Shown here: positions 25,998-34,548 of the stretch, one piece after another
Layout: the number at the start of each line of letters is the position of its first letter
Numbering within the stretch: the first letter of the stretch is position 1
Source: Pusillimonas sp. T7-7
Lineage (GTDB): Bacteria > Pseudomonadota > Gammaproteobacteria > Burkholderiales > Burkholderiaceae_B
Assembly: GCF_000209655.1 (NCBI RefSeq)
Contig: NC_015458.1
Coordinates: 1,240,001-1,304,000 of the forward strand
DNA length: 64,000 nt
Reading direction: 5' to 3'
Notes under the pieces: generated by a model
What the model was told of the DNA's origin: nothing
The model's input: only the letters and a program-made list of their open reading frames with translations
Database searches by the model: none
Position numbers and translations under genes: made by a program

Positions 25998-26546
25998 ATG
26001 GCCCAGTATCAAATCGCCGTTGTTGTAGGCAGCCTTAGAAAGGATTCATTCAATCGCAAGCTGGCCAACGCGCTGGTCAAGCTGGCGCCGTCCGAGTTTA
26101 CTTTCAAGTTCCTGGATATCGGCGCCCTGCCCTTATACAACCAAGACGACGACGGCAATCAGGCCGACACGGTCAAGCGCATGAAGGCTGAAATCACGGC
26201 TTCTCAAGGCTTGCTGTTTGTCACTCCTGAATACAACCGTTCCATGCCGGGCGTGCTCAAGAATGCGCTGGATCACGCTTCCCGCCCTTACGGTCAGAAT
26301 GCCTGGGCAGGCAAGCCCGCAGGCGTCATCGGCGCGTCGATAGGCGGTATAGGTTCAGCCCTGGCCCAGCAGCACCTGCGCAATGTGCTGGCCTATCTTG
26401 ATGCCCCAACTCTGGGGCAGCCTGAAGCCTTTATTCACGTTAAAGACGGTTTGTTCAATGAAGATGGCAGCATAGGCGCCGGCAGCAAAGATTTCCTGCA
26501 AGGCTGGATGGACAGCTATGCAGCCTGGGTAAGAAAGCACGCATAA
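25998..26546 (+). CDS. NAD(P)H-dependent FMN reductase (ChrR/azoreductase type)
   Basis: A 182-residue flavodoxin-fold reductase. GSLRKDSFNRKLA at residues 10-22 is the FMN phosphate-binding loop, and PEYNRSMPGVLKNALDHASRP is the family signature near residue 77. Relatives reduce quinones, chromate or azo dyes with two electrons and so limit oxidative stress; the true substrate is not visible. ATG 25998 is used because CAGGAG lies 8 bases upstream, although the open frame extends further back. Confidence 0.87.
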   Translation: MAQYQIAVVVGSLRKDSFNRKLANALVKLAPSEFTFKFLDIGALPLYNQDDDGNQADTVKRMKAEITASQGLLFVTPEYNRSMPGVLKNALDHASRPYGQNAWAGKPAGVIGASIGGIGSALAQQHLRNVLAYLDAPTLGQPEAFIHVKDGLFNEDGSIGAGSKDFLQGWMDSYAAWVRKHA

Positions 26547-26583
26547 ACACACGCAGGCAGGCGCCCGCGAAGGTCAAGACCGG

Positions 26584-26883
26584 CTATATCGCCTCGAAGC
26601 GGTCGAAATATCTGTCGGTATGCTCTTCCTGGTGTGTCACAAGATCAACACGGGCGCCCTGTGGACCATGCTGCAGCCAGGAAAGCATGCGATCAACTTG
26701 GTCGTGCGGCCCTTGCAACAAGGCTTGCACCGTACCGTCTTCCAGGTTGCGCACCCAGCCTTTCACGCCCTGCAGATGCGCATGACGTACTGTAGCGGCC
26801 CGAAAACCCACGCCCTGGACATGACCGCTTATGGTAACGAGCAGGGTTTCAAGATTATGTTTGCGATGCAGTGTTTTGATCGT
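26584..26883 (-). CDS. acyP: Acylphosphatase, apparently without a standard start codon
   Basis: A protein of about 99 residues with the full acylphosphatase signature GHVQGVGFRAATVR and GWVRNLEDGTVQ. The phosphate-binding Arg (28) and catalytic Asn (46) are both present. The frame is open back to a stop near 26900 but contains no ATG, GTG or TTG ahead of the catalytic loop; the only GTG lies inside VQGVGFR and would delete the first strand and half the loop. The most sensible start is ACG at 26883 (then IKTLHRKH), with GGAG shortly upstream; ATC 26880 or CTG are alternatives. The enzyme hydrolyses carboxyl-phosphates in the cytosol. Confidence 0.72.
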   Translation of the reverse strand, partial: TIKTLHRKHNLETLLVTISGHVQGVGFRAATVRHAHLQGVKGWVRNLEDGTVQALLQGPHDQVDRMLSWLQHGPQGARVDLVTHQEEHTDRYFDRFEAI

Positions 26884-26897
26884 CGTTCTCCGGAACC

Positions 26898-26911
26898 TTG
26901 ATATTTATCAT
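26898..26911 (+). promoter_or_regulatory. Candidate FNR/Anr box before usp
   Basis: TTGAT-ATTT-ATCAT matches the FNR/Anr palindrome (TTGAT, four bases, ATCAA) at 9 of 10 defined positions. TAATAT at 26933-26938 would serve as the -10, putting the box about 40.5 bases before the predicted start, the position expected for class II activation. The box is also 15 bases from the divergent acylphosphatase start. Confidence 0.55.
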
Positions 26912-27019
26912 GATTCGATTTTACGAGTCTTTTAATATAAAGTTAAAACAACAGGCTCACAGCATCACTCACCCTTTGCGGGAAAAATCGTCAACACTTG
27001 TTTAACAGCGGGGATTTTC

Positions 27020-27445
27020 ATGAGAACCATACTTGTACCAGTAGACGGATCCGAATCATCTTTACGTGCCGTTCGTGCCGCCATCAAGGCTTCCAATGAG
27101 CTGGGCGGCGCCACCCTGCACATCATTACCGTGCAAGCGCCTATTGTGTCCGGCAACGTAACCCGTTTCTTTTCGGCAGAGGCCATCAATGACTATTACC
27201 AGGATGAAGGCAATAATGCCCTGCTTCCCGCCAAAACACTGGTAGACGAAGCTGGCCTGGCTTACGATAGCAAAGTGATCGTAGGCCCGGTGGCCCACAC
27301 CATTACCGACTACGCCAAGAAAAACAACTGCGACCTGATCATCATGGGTACACGCGGCCTTGGTTCGGTTACAGGCCTGATACTGGGCTCCGTCACCACC
27401 AAGGTACTCAGCCTGACCGATATTCCGATTACCCTGATCAAATAA
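27020..27445 (+). CDS. Universal stress protein (UspA family)
   Basis: A 141-residue single-domain Usp. It starts ILVPVDGSESSLRAVRAA and carries the ATP-binding type signature GTRGLGSVTGLILGSVTTKV near the C-terminus (GxxG followed by nine residues and GS). Such proteins accumulate under energy or oxygen limitation. ATG 27020 follows GGGGA. A candidate FNR/Anr box and -10 lie about 110 and 85 bases upstream, suggesting induction at low oxygen. A terminator hairpin follows. Confidence 0.92.
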   Translation: MRTILVPVDGSESSLRAVRAAIKASNELGGATLHIITVQAPIVSGNVTRFFSAEAINDYYQDEGNNALLPAKTLVDEAGLAYDSKVIVGPVAHTITDYAKKNNCDLIIMGTRGLGSVTGLILGSVTTKVLSLTDIPITLIK

Positions 27446-27475
27446 CGCTCGGCAAGCAAGCAGGCCTTCGGCACC

Positions 27476-27499
27476 AAAGCCCTGCACAGGGCTTTATTC
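27476..27499 (+). terminator. Intrinsic terminator after usp
   Basis: AAAGCCCT (27476-27483) pairs with AGGGCTTT (27488-27495) around GCAC, followed by a short T-containing tail. The right arm contains the stop codon of the convergent sugar dehydrogenase gene, so the ends of the two genes are packed together. Confidence 0.55.
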
Positions 27500-28645
27500 C
27501 TTCAGTCCTATTCTTAACAGCTTGCCTTCGGCTTCGTCTGTCAGTACATATACATAACCGTCAGGGCCCACACGCACGTCTCGTATGCGCTCGTCCCTGT
27601 CTTCCAGCAAGCGCTCTTCACTGACTACCTGGTCGCCTTTCAGCGTCAAGCGTATCAGAGCTTCTTCTTTCAGCGCCCCGATAAACAGCGAATGTTTCCA
27701 GGCAGGAAAAAGATCGGCATTGTAGAAAGCCATACCCGATATGGCGGGCGACACTTTCCAGTAATAATGCGGCTGCTCGGTGCCTTCTTTATGTGTGCCC
27801 TCGGCCTCAGGGATGTCCAGGCCCGAATAGTTGATGCCATAAGTAGCCAGCGGCCAACCATAGTTTTTGCCGGCTTGGGGAAGATTGATTTCGTCTCCGC
27901 CACGCGGGCCATGCTCATGGGTCCATAGCTGGCCGGTCCAGGGGTTAAGCGCTGCGCCCTGCTGATTGCGGTGGCCATAAGACCAGATTTCAGGCCTGGC
28001 CTGGCTATTGTCGACGAAAGGATTGTCGGCCGGGACTCGCCCGTCGGCGTGCAAACGAACAATCTTGCCCTGCAGCTTGTCGAGATCTTGCGAAGTCGAC
28101 CTTTGGTTGTTTTCGCCCAGGGCAATAAACAAATAGCCCTGCCGGTCGAAAACCAGCCGAGAGCCAAAATGCGCACCACTGGACAACTTGGGTTGCTGGC
28201 GAAAAATGACGGTAAAGTCTTCCAGCCTGCGCTTGTTGTCTGACAGCCTGCCATAGCCCACGGCAGTGCCTGCGCGACCTTCCTTGCCCTCTTCGGCATA
28301 CGACAAGTAAACATGCCGGTTTTGAGCAAAATCGGGAGCCAGGGCGACATCGAGCAGACCTCCTTGCCAGCGGGTATAGACCTTGGGTACGCCTTCTATG
28401 GGTTCGGACAGGCCGTGATCTGCTTGCCACAAACGCAACTGGCCCGTCTGTTCGGTAATCAACGCGCTTGAGCCATCGGGCAAGAAAGCCAATGACCAAG
28501 GATGATCCAGCCCCGTCAGGACTTCGCTGACAATGACTGTGCTGTGTTTGCCGGCGCTTCCCCGGTCAATCTGCCCTTGCGCCGCCGATACACCCACGGA
28601 CCACGACAGCACTCCGGACGCCAGTGCCGCAGCCAGTTTTTTCAT
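27494..28645 (-). CDS. Periplasmic PQQ-type aldose/sorbosone dehydrogenase
   Basis: A protein of about 383 residues with a Sec signal peptide (MKKLAAALASGVLSWSVGVSAAQG) and a six-bladed propeller of the YliI/soluble glucose dehydrogenase type. Visible motifs are GLDHPWSLAFLPDG, QGGLLDVALAPDF, YGHRNQQG, EHGPRGGDEIN and NYGWPLATYG, which hold the PQQ and calcium site in relatives. It should oxidise aldoses in the periplasm with PQQ. The start is uncertain: ATG 28645 gives the best signal peptide but has its AAGGA 17 bases away; ATG 28666 is alternative. Confidence 0.85.
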   Translation of the reverse strand: MKKLAAALASGVLSWSVGVSAAQGQIDRGSAGKHSTVIVSEVLTGLDHPWSLAFLPDGSSALITEQTGQLRLWQADHGLSEPIEGVPKVYTRWQGGLLDVALAPDFAQNRHVYLSYAEEGKEGRAGTAVGYGRLSDNKRRLEDFTVIFRQQPKLSSGAHFGSRLVFDRQGYLFIALGENNQRSTSQDLDKLQGKIVRLHADGRVPADNPFVDNSQARPEIWSYGHRNQQGAALNPWTGQLWTHEHGPRGGDEINLPQAGKNYGWPLATYGINYSGLDIPEAEGTHKEGTEQPHYYWKVSPAISGMAFYNADLFPAWKHSLFIGALKEEALIRLTLKGDQVVSEERLLEDRDERIRDVRVGPDGYVYVLTDEAEGKLLRIGLKE

Positions 28646-28682
28646 CACACGATGTAATGTGATCATTCCTTGATATTTTTCC

Positions 28683-29702
28683 CTAGCCATCGTCTTTGCC
28701 CTGCTCCACATGGCCGCCAAATTGCTTGCGCATGGCCGACAGAACGCGATTGGCGTAGTCGGCATTGCCGCGCGATTCGAATCGTGAAAACAAGGCTGCG
28801 CTGAGGACCGGAGTGGGCACGCCCTGCTCTATGGCAGCCGACAAGGCCCAACGCCCTTCGCCGGAATCAGAAACATGGCCTGTGTAGCCAGCCAGCTTGG
28901 GATCACCCTGCAAAGCCTGAGCGGTCAGGTCGAGCAACCATGAGCCCACCACGCTGCCCCGGCGCCAAAGCTCGGTAATTTCAGGTAAATCAAAGTCGTA
29001 TTGGTAGTGTTCAGGATGTCGCAAGGGAGTGGTTTCCGCATCGACCTTGCGTTCATGTTTGCCAATATTGCCTTTATGCAAAATATTGAGGCCTTCCGCG
29101 TAAGCGGCCATGATGCCGTATTCGATACCGTTGTGCACCATCTTGACGAAATGGCCCGCTCCGTGCGGACCGCAATGCAAATAGCCGTTTTCCGCACTGG
29201 TCTGCCCGGCCCTGCCAGGTGTACGCGGCGCGGCGTCGGACCCTGGCGCCAGCGCGGCGAATATCGGCTCAAGATGCTGATAGATGGCTGTTTCCCCGCC
29301 TATCATCAGGCAATAGCCGCGCTCCAGCCCTGCCACCCCGCCGCTGGTGCCCACATCCATGTAATGCAATCCTGCTTCGGCCAGTTTGTCGGCACGGCAT
29401 ATGTCGTCATGGTAGGACGAGTTGCCGCCATCAATCACGATGTCGCCCTTGTCGAGCAGCGGGGTCAAGGTATCGAGAACGCCGTCCACCACTGCCGCTG
29501 GCACCATCAGCCATATCGCGCGCGGCCTGGCCAGTGCCTGCACAAAATCCGGTAGATTCGAAAAACCCGTGGCGCCCTGGGCCGTGGCGCCGGACAGTGC
29601 CTGCGGCTGGCTGTCGTACACCACACACTCGTGTCCCCTGGACAGCAGGCGCTGCACCATATTGCTGCCCATACGGCCCAAGCCCACCATTCCTATCTGC
29701 AT
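28683..29702 (-). CDS. gndA: 6-phosphogluconate dehydrogenase, decarboxylating (short NAD type)
   Basis: A 339-residue enzyme. GMVGLGRMGSNM at residues 4-15 is the nucleotide-binding fold, IDGGNSSYHDD and DVGTSGGVAGLERGYC are substrate and signature motifs, and KMVHNGIEYG carries catalytic Lys and the HN pair. It converts 6-phosphogluconate to ribulose 5-phosphate and CO2. The length, about 130 residues shorter than E. coli Gnd, points to the short, usually NAD-preferring class. The neighbouring sugar dehydrogenase lies downstream on the same strand, so a shared role in gluconate metabolism is possible. Confidence 0.9.
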   Translation of the reverse strand: MQIGMVGLGRMGSNMVQRLLSRGHECVVYDSQPQALSGATAQGATGFSNLPDFVQALARPRAIWLMVPAAVVDGVLDTLTPLLDKGDIVIDGGNSSYHDDICRADKLAEAGLHYMDVGTSGGVAGLERGYCLMIGGETAIYQHLEPIFAALAPGSDAAPRTPGRAGQTSAENGYLHCGPHGAGHFVKMVHNGIEYGIMAAYAEGLNILHKGNIGKHERKVDAETTPLRHPEHYQYDFDLPEITELWRRGSVVGSWLLDLTAQALQGDPKLAGYTGHVSDSGEGRWALSAAIEQGVPTPVLSAALFSRFESRGNADYANRVLSAMRKQFGGHVEQGKDDG

Positions 29703-29792
29703 ACCTGTACTCCCAAATAATGCTTATAAAGTCTACACTGCCATTATATTGGCCTGTAAAGACCGGCACGCCTTATCAGCAAGGGAGCTCTC

Positions 29793-30272
29793 ATGAATGC
29801 AGTGGCCTACCAATCTGCGCCAGCCTGGTCAGTCAGCCAGTGGATGAACACGCCCGACGACATCACCCTGGAATCACTGCGCGGCCTGGTCGTCGTGTTG
29901 CATGCTTTCCAGATGCTGTGCCCTGGTTGTGTCTCGCACGGCATACCGCAGGCCAAGTCCATACACACGGCATTCCCGCTTGATAAAGTACGAGTCATAG
30001 GCCTGCATACGGTATTTGAACACCACGACGCCATGGGTCCGGTGTCGCTGGCCGCCTTTCTGCATGAGTACCGCGTGGGCTTTCCCGTGGCCATCGACCA
30101 AGCGGGTGAAAACAGCCCAATTCCCAAGACCATGCAAGCCTACGGCATGCAAGGCACCCCCACGCTGGTGCTTATCGATAAAACGGGCCACATCAGGCTG
30201 CATCAGTTCGGCCAGCTCGACGATTTGCGTGTAGGTGCACTCATTGGCCAGCTTTTAAGCGAAGACGCCTGA
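29793..30272 (+). CDS. Thioredoxin-fold redox protein (TlpA/AhpC-like), cytoplasmic
   Basis: A 159-residue thioredoxin-like protein with the active-site motif MLCPGCV (CPGC near residue 44) and the cis-proline segment GTPTLVLIDKTG near 125. No signal peptide is visible, unlike periplasmic TlpA/ResA, so it probably acts in the cytosol as a thiol oxidoreductase or peroxidase-like protein. AAGGGAG precedes ATG 29793. It is divergent from the 6PGDH gene. Confidence 0.78.
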   Translation: MNAVAYQSAPAWSVSQWMNTPDDITLESLRGLVVVLHAFQMLCPGCVSHGIPQAKSIHTAFPLDKVRVIGLHTVFEHHDAMGPVSLAAFLHEYRVGFPVAIDQAGENSPIPKTMQAYGMQGTPTLVLIDKTGHIRLHQFGQLDDLRVGALIGQLLSEDA

Positions 30273-30277
30273 CACGA

Positions 30278-30306
30278 CCGGCGCAGGCATTGATGCCCTG
30301 CACCGG
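30278..30306. promoter_or_regulatory. Stem-loop between convergent genes
   Basis: The arms 30278-30290 and 30293-30306 form a near-complete hairpin with one bulge and one C-A mismatch (a G-U pair in the minus-strand RNA). No T-run follows on either strand, so it is not a clear intrinsic terminator. It sits between the converging redox-protein and slipin genes. Confidence 0.35.
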
Positions 30307-30330
30307 GGCCAACAAAATCTAATCCAGCTT

Positions 30331-31095
30331 CTACTGCCCGTTTTTCTTGCCCAACAGATCGGACAGCAAATCCACAGGAACCGGAAACACCAGCGTCGAG
30401 CTTTTATCGCCTGCTACCTGTGTAAGCGTTTGCAGATAGCGCAGTTGCATGGCCGACGGCTGTGTGGACAAGATCTCGGCGGCCTCCATCAGGGCCTGGG
30501 CGGCTTGCTTCTCGCCCTCGGCATGGATCACCTTGGCGCGCCGCTCGCGCTCGGCTTCGGCCTGGCGGGCGATGGCGCGCACCATGTTCTCGTTCAAATC
30601 AATATGCTTGATTTCAACGTTGGTAACCTTGATGCCCCATGAATCAGTTTGCGCATCCAGTATCTGTTGAATATCGATATTGAGCTTTTCACGTTCGGAC
30701 AGCATTTCGTCGAGTTCGTGCTTGCCCAGCACCGCCCGCAAAGTAGTCTGGGCCAACTGGCTGGTGGCATCAAGATAACGCTCTACCTGAATGATGGCCT
30801 TGTCCGGCGCAACCACACGAAAGTACAGGACTGCGTTTACCTTGACCGATACGTTATCGCGCGAAATGACATCCTGGCTGGGCACATCCATGGTCACTAC
30901 CCGCAGATCCACACGCACCATCTGCTGCACCATGGGGATGACGAAAATCAGGCCAGGCCCCTTGACGCTGCTGAAACGCCCCAGTGTAAAAATGACGCCA
31001 CGCTGATATTCACGCAGAACCTTGATGGCGTTGACGAGCACCAGCACCAAGACAATGATGATGGCCGTAAGCCCGATATTGACGCTATAGAACAT
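30331..31095 (-). CDS. Slipin/stomatin-family SPFH membrane protein
   Basis: A 254-residue protein with one N-terminal membrane helix ([16 protein letters not shown]) and an SPFH domain starting [21 protein letters not shown]. The later [19 protein letters not shown] is a coiled oligomerisation region typical of stomatin-like slipins. ATG 31095 follows AAGGGGA. It starts 10 bases after the NfeD gene, the classic partner arrangement; in archaea the NfeD protease cleaves the stomatin partner. Probably organises membrane microdomains. Confidence 0.9.
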   Translation of the reverse strand: MFYSVNIGLTAIIIVLVLVLVNAIKVLREYQRGVIFTLGRFSSVKGPGLIFVIPMVQQMVRVDLRVVTMDVPSQDVISRDNVSVKVNAVLYFRVVAPDKAIIQVERYLDATSQLAQTTLRAVLGKHELDEMLSEREKLNIDIQQILDAQTDSWGIKVTNVEIKHIDLNENMVRAIARQAEAERERRAKVIHAEGEKQAAQALMEAAEILSTQPSAMQLRYLQTLTQVAGDKSSTLVFPVPVDLLSDLLGKKNGQ

Positions 31096-31105
31096 GTGAT
31101 TCCCC

Positions 31106-32503
31106 TTAGACTGCCAGGTTGCCGGCGACAGCCTGGCCGGTACGCACGACCTGCAGAACCAGGCCGTCCATTGCAACTATCTTCACCTTATCGCCGGGCG
31201 ACAAGGTTTCACTACAGGAAACCCGCCAGCTTTCCCCACGCACGTCAGCATAAATCATGCCACCCTTGGTGGATGTGACCATGCCAACAACCCCCAGCAT
31301 ATCTTCGCGGCCGCTAACCACCTTGCGCTTATGTACACGCGCGGCCAGGACACCGATAGCCATGATCAGGCCGGCACTCACCACAGCCAGCCCGATAAGG
31401 AAAGGGATGGACAAGTCAAAACCGGGGATGCCTGTGTCGGTCAGGAATAGCCCGCCCAACACAAATGCAATAATGCCACCCACCCCCAGCACCCCGAAGC
31501 TGGGCAAAAAGGCTTCGCCTATCATCATGGCCGAACCGACCGCAATCAAGCCGACACCGGCCCAATTGACCGGCAGCAATTGAAAGGCGTACATGCTGAG
31601 CAGCAAACAGATCAAACCGGCCACACCAGGCAGCGCCGCGCCAGGGCTCATGAGCTCGAAAAACAAACCATAAATGCCCACCATCATCAGTATCAGGGCT
31701 ACCTGCGGATTGGCCAGCAAAGACAATATCTGTGTGCGCCAGCCGGGCTCTATGCGTTCTATGTCAGCCTGGGCCGTGCGCAGACTGACAGCGGCTCCGT
31801 TACCGAGCTTGACCGTACGGCCATCGATCTGGTCGAGCAACTGCGCCATATTGCCGGCAACGACATCGACCACACCCGCCTTCAAGGCTTCTTGGGCCGA
31901 CATGCTGCGCGCCTCGAGTACCGCCTGCTCGGCAAAGTCCGCATTGCGGCCACGCAACTGGGCCAGGCTGCGAATATAGGCGGCCGCATCATTGGTAGCC
32001 TTGCTGCTCAGGGTGTCGGCATTGCTTTTCTGTTTATTGCCTTCATTCTTGCCCTTGTCATCGTCCTGAGTTTCGGTACCGGCGCCGGGCATGCCTATGG
32101 ATACCGGCGAGGCGGCCCCCAGATTGCTGGCCGGCGTCATGGCGGCAATATGGCTGGCGTATAAAATGAAAGTGCCCGCACTGGCGGCGCGCGCACCGCT
32201 CGGGCTGACAAAACTGGCCACGGGTATGGGCGAGGCCAGAATCTGGCGAATGATGGCGCGCATGGAGGAGTCGAGACCGCCGGGCGTATCGAGTTCGATG
32301 ACGGCCAATGTAGAACCGTTTTCAACAGCCTGCTGCAAACCGCGCGTAATGAAATCAGAGGTAGCCGGGCTGATGATGCCGTCGACCTGCAAAACGGTGA
32401 CCTTGGGTGCTTGCGCATTGGCCTTTACCGCAGACTGGGCCAAGGAAGCCAGCAAACCCAGCAACAAAATGCACGTGAACAACCCTGCTCGTGTTCTGTT
32501 CAT
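31106..32503 (-). CDS. NfeD-family membrane serine protease (long form)
   Basis: A 465-residue protein: signal peptide, then a ClpP-like protease domain ([32 protein letters not shown]), with the catalytic Ser in [14 protein letters not shown]. Four or five membrane helices follow, then a C-terminal OB-fold NfeD domain ([14 protein letters not shown]). A charged insert ([14 protein letters not shown]) splits the protease part. ATG 32503 has AGGAGG 6 bases upstream. It forms a two-gene unit with the downstream slipin gene. Confidence 0.9.
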   Translation of the reverse strand: MNRTRAGLFTCILLLGLLASLAQSAVKANAQAPKVTVLQVDGIISPATSDFITRGLQQAVENGSTLAVIELDTPGGLDSSMRAIIRQILASPIPVASFVSPSGARAASAGTFILYASHIAAMTPASNLGAASPVSIGMPGAGTETQDDDKGKNEGNKQKSNADTLSSKATNDAAAYIRSLAQLRGRNADFAEQAVLEARSMSAQEALKAGVVDVVAGNMAQLLDQIDGRTVKLGNGAAVSLRTAQADIERIEPGWRTQILSLLANPQVALILMMVGIYGLFFELMSPGAALPGVAGLICLLLSMYAFQLLPVNWAGVGLIAVGSAMMIGEAFLPSFGVLGVGGIIAFVLGGLFLTDTGIPGFDLSIPFLIGLAVVSAGLIMAIGVLAARVHKRKVVSGREDMLGVVGMVTSTKGGMIYADVRGESWRVSCSETLSPGDKVKIVAMDGLVLQVVRTGQAVAGNLAV

Positions 32504-32576
32504 GTTGGCCTCCTGCTGTCTGTTGCACCTGTGCAAGCCTTGCACCAAGGATACATGCCCGCTTCAAGACATGATC

Positions 32577-32939
32577 TCAGTATAGACGGTTTAACTCGGC
32601 TGCCAAGATCAAGGCATGATTGTGATCAGGGTCTTTGGCGCCGTACACCAGGGTGATCTTCTGGCCGCCCGCCGCTTTGATCAGAGTCCGCATGCGATCT
32701 TTTTGTTCCGGCGTACGCAGCTCGGACTCGTAGCTGTCACGAAAATGCGCCCAGTTTTCAGCCTTGTGGCCAAACCATTTTCGCAAGGCGGGGCTGGGGG
32801 CCAGATCTTTGCTCCACTCATCGTAGGGCAAATCTTCTTTGCTGACGCCACGCGGCCACAGGCGATCGATCAGGACCCGGTAGCCGTCGGCATCGTCCGC
32901 CTGTTCGTATGCCCGCTTGATATGTACGTGCTGGGCCAT
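32577..32939 (-). CDS. DUF488 family protein (YeaO-like)
   Basis: A 120-residue soluble protein with the family motifs RVLIDRLWPRGVSKE, WSKDLAPSPALRKWFGH and KITLVYGAKDPDHNHA. The biochemical function of DUF488/YeaO proteins is not established. It begins 5 bases after fumC ends, so it probably shares that transcript. Confidence 0.85.
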   Translation of the reverse strand: MAQHVHIKRAYEQADDADGYRVLIDRLWPRGVSKEDLPYDEWSKDLAPSPALRKWFGHKAENWAHFRDSYESELRTPEQKDRMRTLIKAAGGQKITLVYGAKDPDHNHALILAAELNRLY

Positions 32940-32944
32940 ATTTT

Positions 32945-34342
32945 TTAGCCTGTATGCGTCATGTCTATGGGCTTGATCCAGTTATCGTATTGCTCGGCGC
33001 TGACGTAGCCCAGCGCCAGCGCCGCCTCACGCAAGGTCGTGTTTTCTTTCTGGGCTTTTTTCGCAATGGCTGCCGCCTTGTCGTAGCCTATATGCCGGTT
33101 CAGCGCCGTTACCAGCATCAGATTTTTTTCAAGATTGTCGATAATGCGGGGCGTGTTGGGCTCTATGCCCACGGCGCAATGGTCATTGAAAGCCATGCAG
33201 GCATCGGACAGCAAGCTGATGCTTTCAAGCACGTTATGCACCATGACGGGCTTGTATACGTTCAACTGGAAGTTGCCCTGGCTGCCGGCAAAAGCCGTGG
33301 CTGCATCGTTGCCAAACACCTGTACGCAAACCATGGTCATGGCCTCGCACTGGGTTGGGTTGACCTTGCCCGGCATGATGGACGAGCCCGGTTCATTGTC
33401 GGGAATATTCAGTTCACCGATGCCGCAACGCGGTCCGCTGGCCAGCCAGCGCACATCGTTGGCCATTTTCATGAGTGCACCCGCCAGGGTGCGCAGCGAT
33501 GCCGACAAATTCACCAGCGCATCGTGCGCAGACAAGGCAAAAAATTTATTGTCGGCCGACCTGAAAGGCAGACCGGTGATCTGGGCAATATACCCGGCTG
33601 CGGTATCGCCAAACCGGGCGTGGGCGTTCAGGCCAGTGCCCACCGCCGTACCACCTATGGCCAAATCGTAGATGCCAGGCAGGTCTGCCTGCACGCCGTC
33701 GAGCGCAAAATCGATTTGCGCCACCCAGCCGCCTATTTCCTGCCCCAATGTGATGGGCGTGGCGTCCTGCAAGTGGGTACGACCTGTCTTGACGATGTCT
33801 TGATAGGTCTCGGCCTTGTCGGCCAGCGTGTTGCGCAGCGTGCCCACGGCGGGAAACAGCCGGCGCTCAAGCTCCTGCGCAACCGCAATATGCATGGCGG
33901 TGGGAAAGGTGTCGTTGGAAGATTGGCCGCGATTCACATGATCGTTCGGGTGCACGGGCTTCTTCGAACCCATATTTCCGCCCGCAAGCTCGATGGCGCG
34001 GTTGGAAATGACCTCGTTGGCATTCATATTGGATTGCGTGCCCGAGCCTGTCTGGAACACCACCAGGGGGAACTCATCGTTCAGCTTGCCTTCGATGACT
34101 TCGTCGGCCGCTCTTGTAATCAGGTCGGCGATGTCGGTCGGCAGCTCGCCCAGTTCGGCATTGGCCTGCGCGGCCGCTTTTTTAAGTGTGCCCAACGCAG
34201 TAATGATGGGCGCCTGCCAGGTGAATCGGCCAACACCTATGGGAAAATTGTGAATCGAACGTTGTGTTTGGGCCCCCCAGTAATGCGCAGCGGGTACTTC
34301 TATTTCGCCCATGGAATCGGATTCGATACGACTGGCCGTCAT
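32945..34342 (-). CDS. fumC: Class II fumarate hydratase
   Basis: A 465-residue oxygen-stable, iron-free fumarase of the TCA cycle. The family signature [11 protein letters not shown] near residue 318 carries the mobile-loop catalytic Ser. [12 protein letters not shown] and [16 protein letters not shown] are the substrate-binding regions. The full length matches FumC. The DUF488 gene follows on the same strand. The 206-base upstream spacer contains a 10-base inverted repeat. Confidence 0.96.
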   Translation of the reverse strand: MTASRIESDSMGEIEVPAAHYWGAQTQRSIHNFPIGVGRFTWQAPIITALGTLKKAAAQANAELGELPTDIADLITRAADEVIEGKLNDEFPLVVFQTGSGTQSNMNANEVISNRAIELAGGNMGSKKPVHPNDHVNRGQSSNDTFPTAMHIAVAQELERRLFPAVGTLRNTLADKAETYQDIVKTGRTHLQDATPITLGQEIGGWVAQIDFALDGVQADLPGIYDLAIGGTAVGTGLNAHARFGDTAAGYIAQITGLPFRSADNKFFALSAHDALVNLSASLRTLAGALMKMANDVRWLASGPRCGIGELNIPDNEPGSSIMPGKVNPTQCEAMTMVCVQVFGNDAATAFAGSQGNFQLNVYKPVMVHNVLESISLLSDACMAFNDHCAVGIEPNTPRIIDNLEKNLMLVTALNRHIGYDKAAAIAKKAQKENTTLREAALALGYVSAEQYDNWIKPIDMTHTG

Positions 34343-34414
34343 GCCTGCTCCTTATGTGTGTGCGGCTTGATGTGCCAGGAAGAGGCTGAACCATGCCCAC
34401 GCACAGGCAAGATC

Positions 34415-34476
34415 CAGAGCCTGCAAAAGCCGCAACAGACCCTGACTCCAACTATACGCCTGGCGGGCAGGCTCTG
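34415..34476. repeat. 10-base inverted repeat upstream of fumC
   Basis: CAGAGCCTGC at 34415-34424 recurs as its exact reverse complement at 34467-34476, 42 bases apart. It could form a long-range leader hairpin or mark two operator half-sites for fumC. Nothing else clear is seen in the 34343-34548 spacer. Confidence 0.3.
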
Positions 34477-34548
34477 CACGGTTAACTCTGTTTTACCAAT
34501 GGTCTTTACAGGGCGCCCGCCTGAGGGCCAACCCCCTGCAGCCAGTAT

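Noticed and set aside
26584..26811. Acylphosphatase starting at GTG 26811
   Set aside because: This start falls inside VQGVGFR and would remove the first strand and half the phosphate-binding loop, so it cannot give an active enzyme.
30278..30306. Intrinsic terminator between the redox-protein and slipin genes
   Set aside because: The stem is good, but no T-run follows on either strand; kept only as an unassigned stem-loop.
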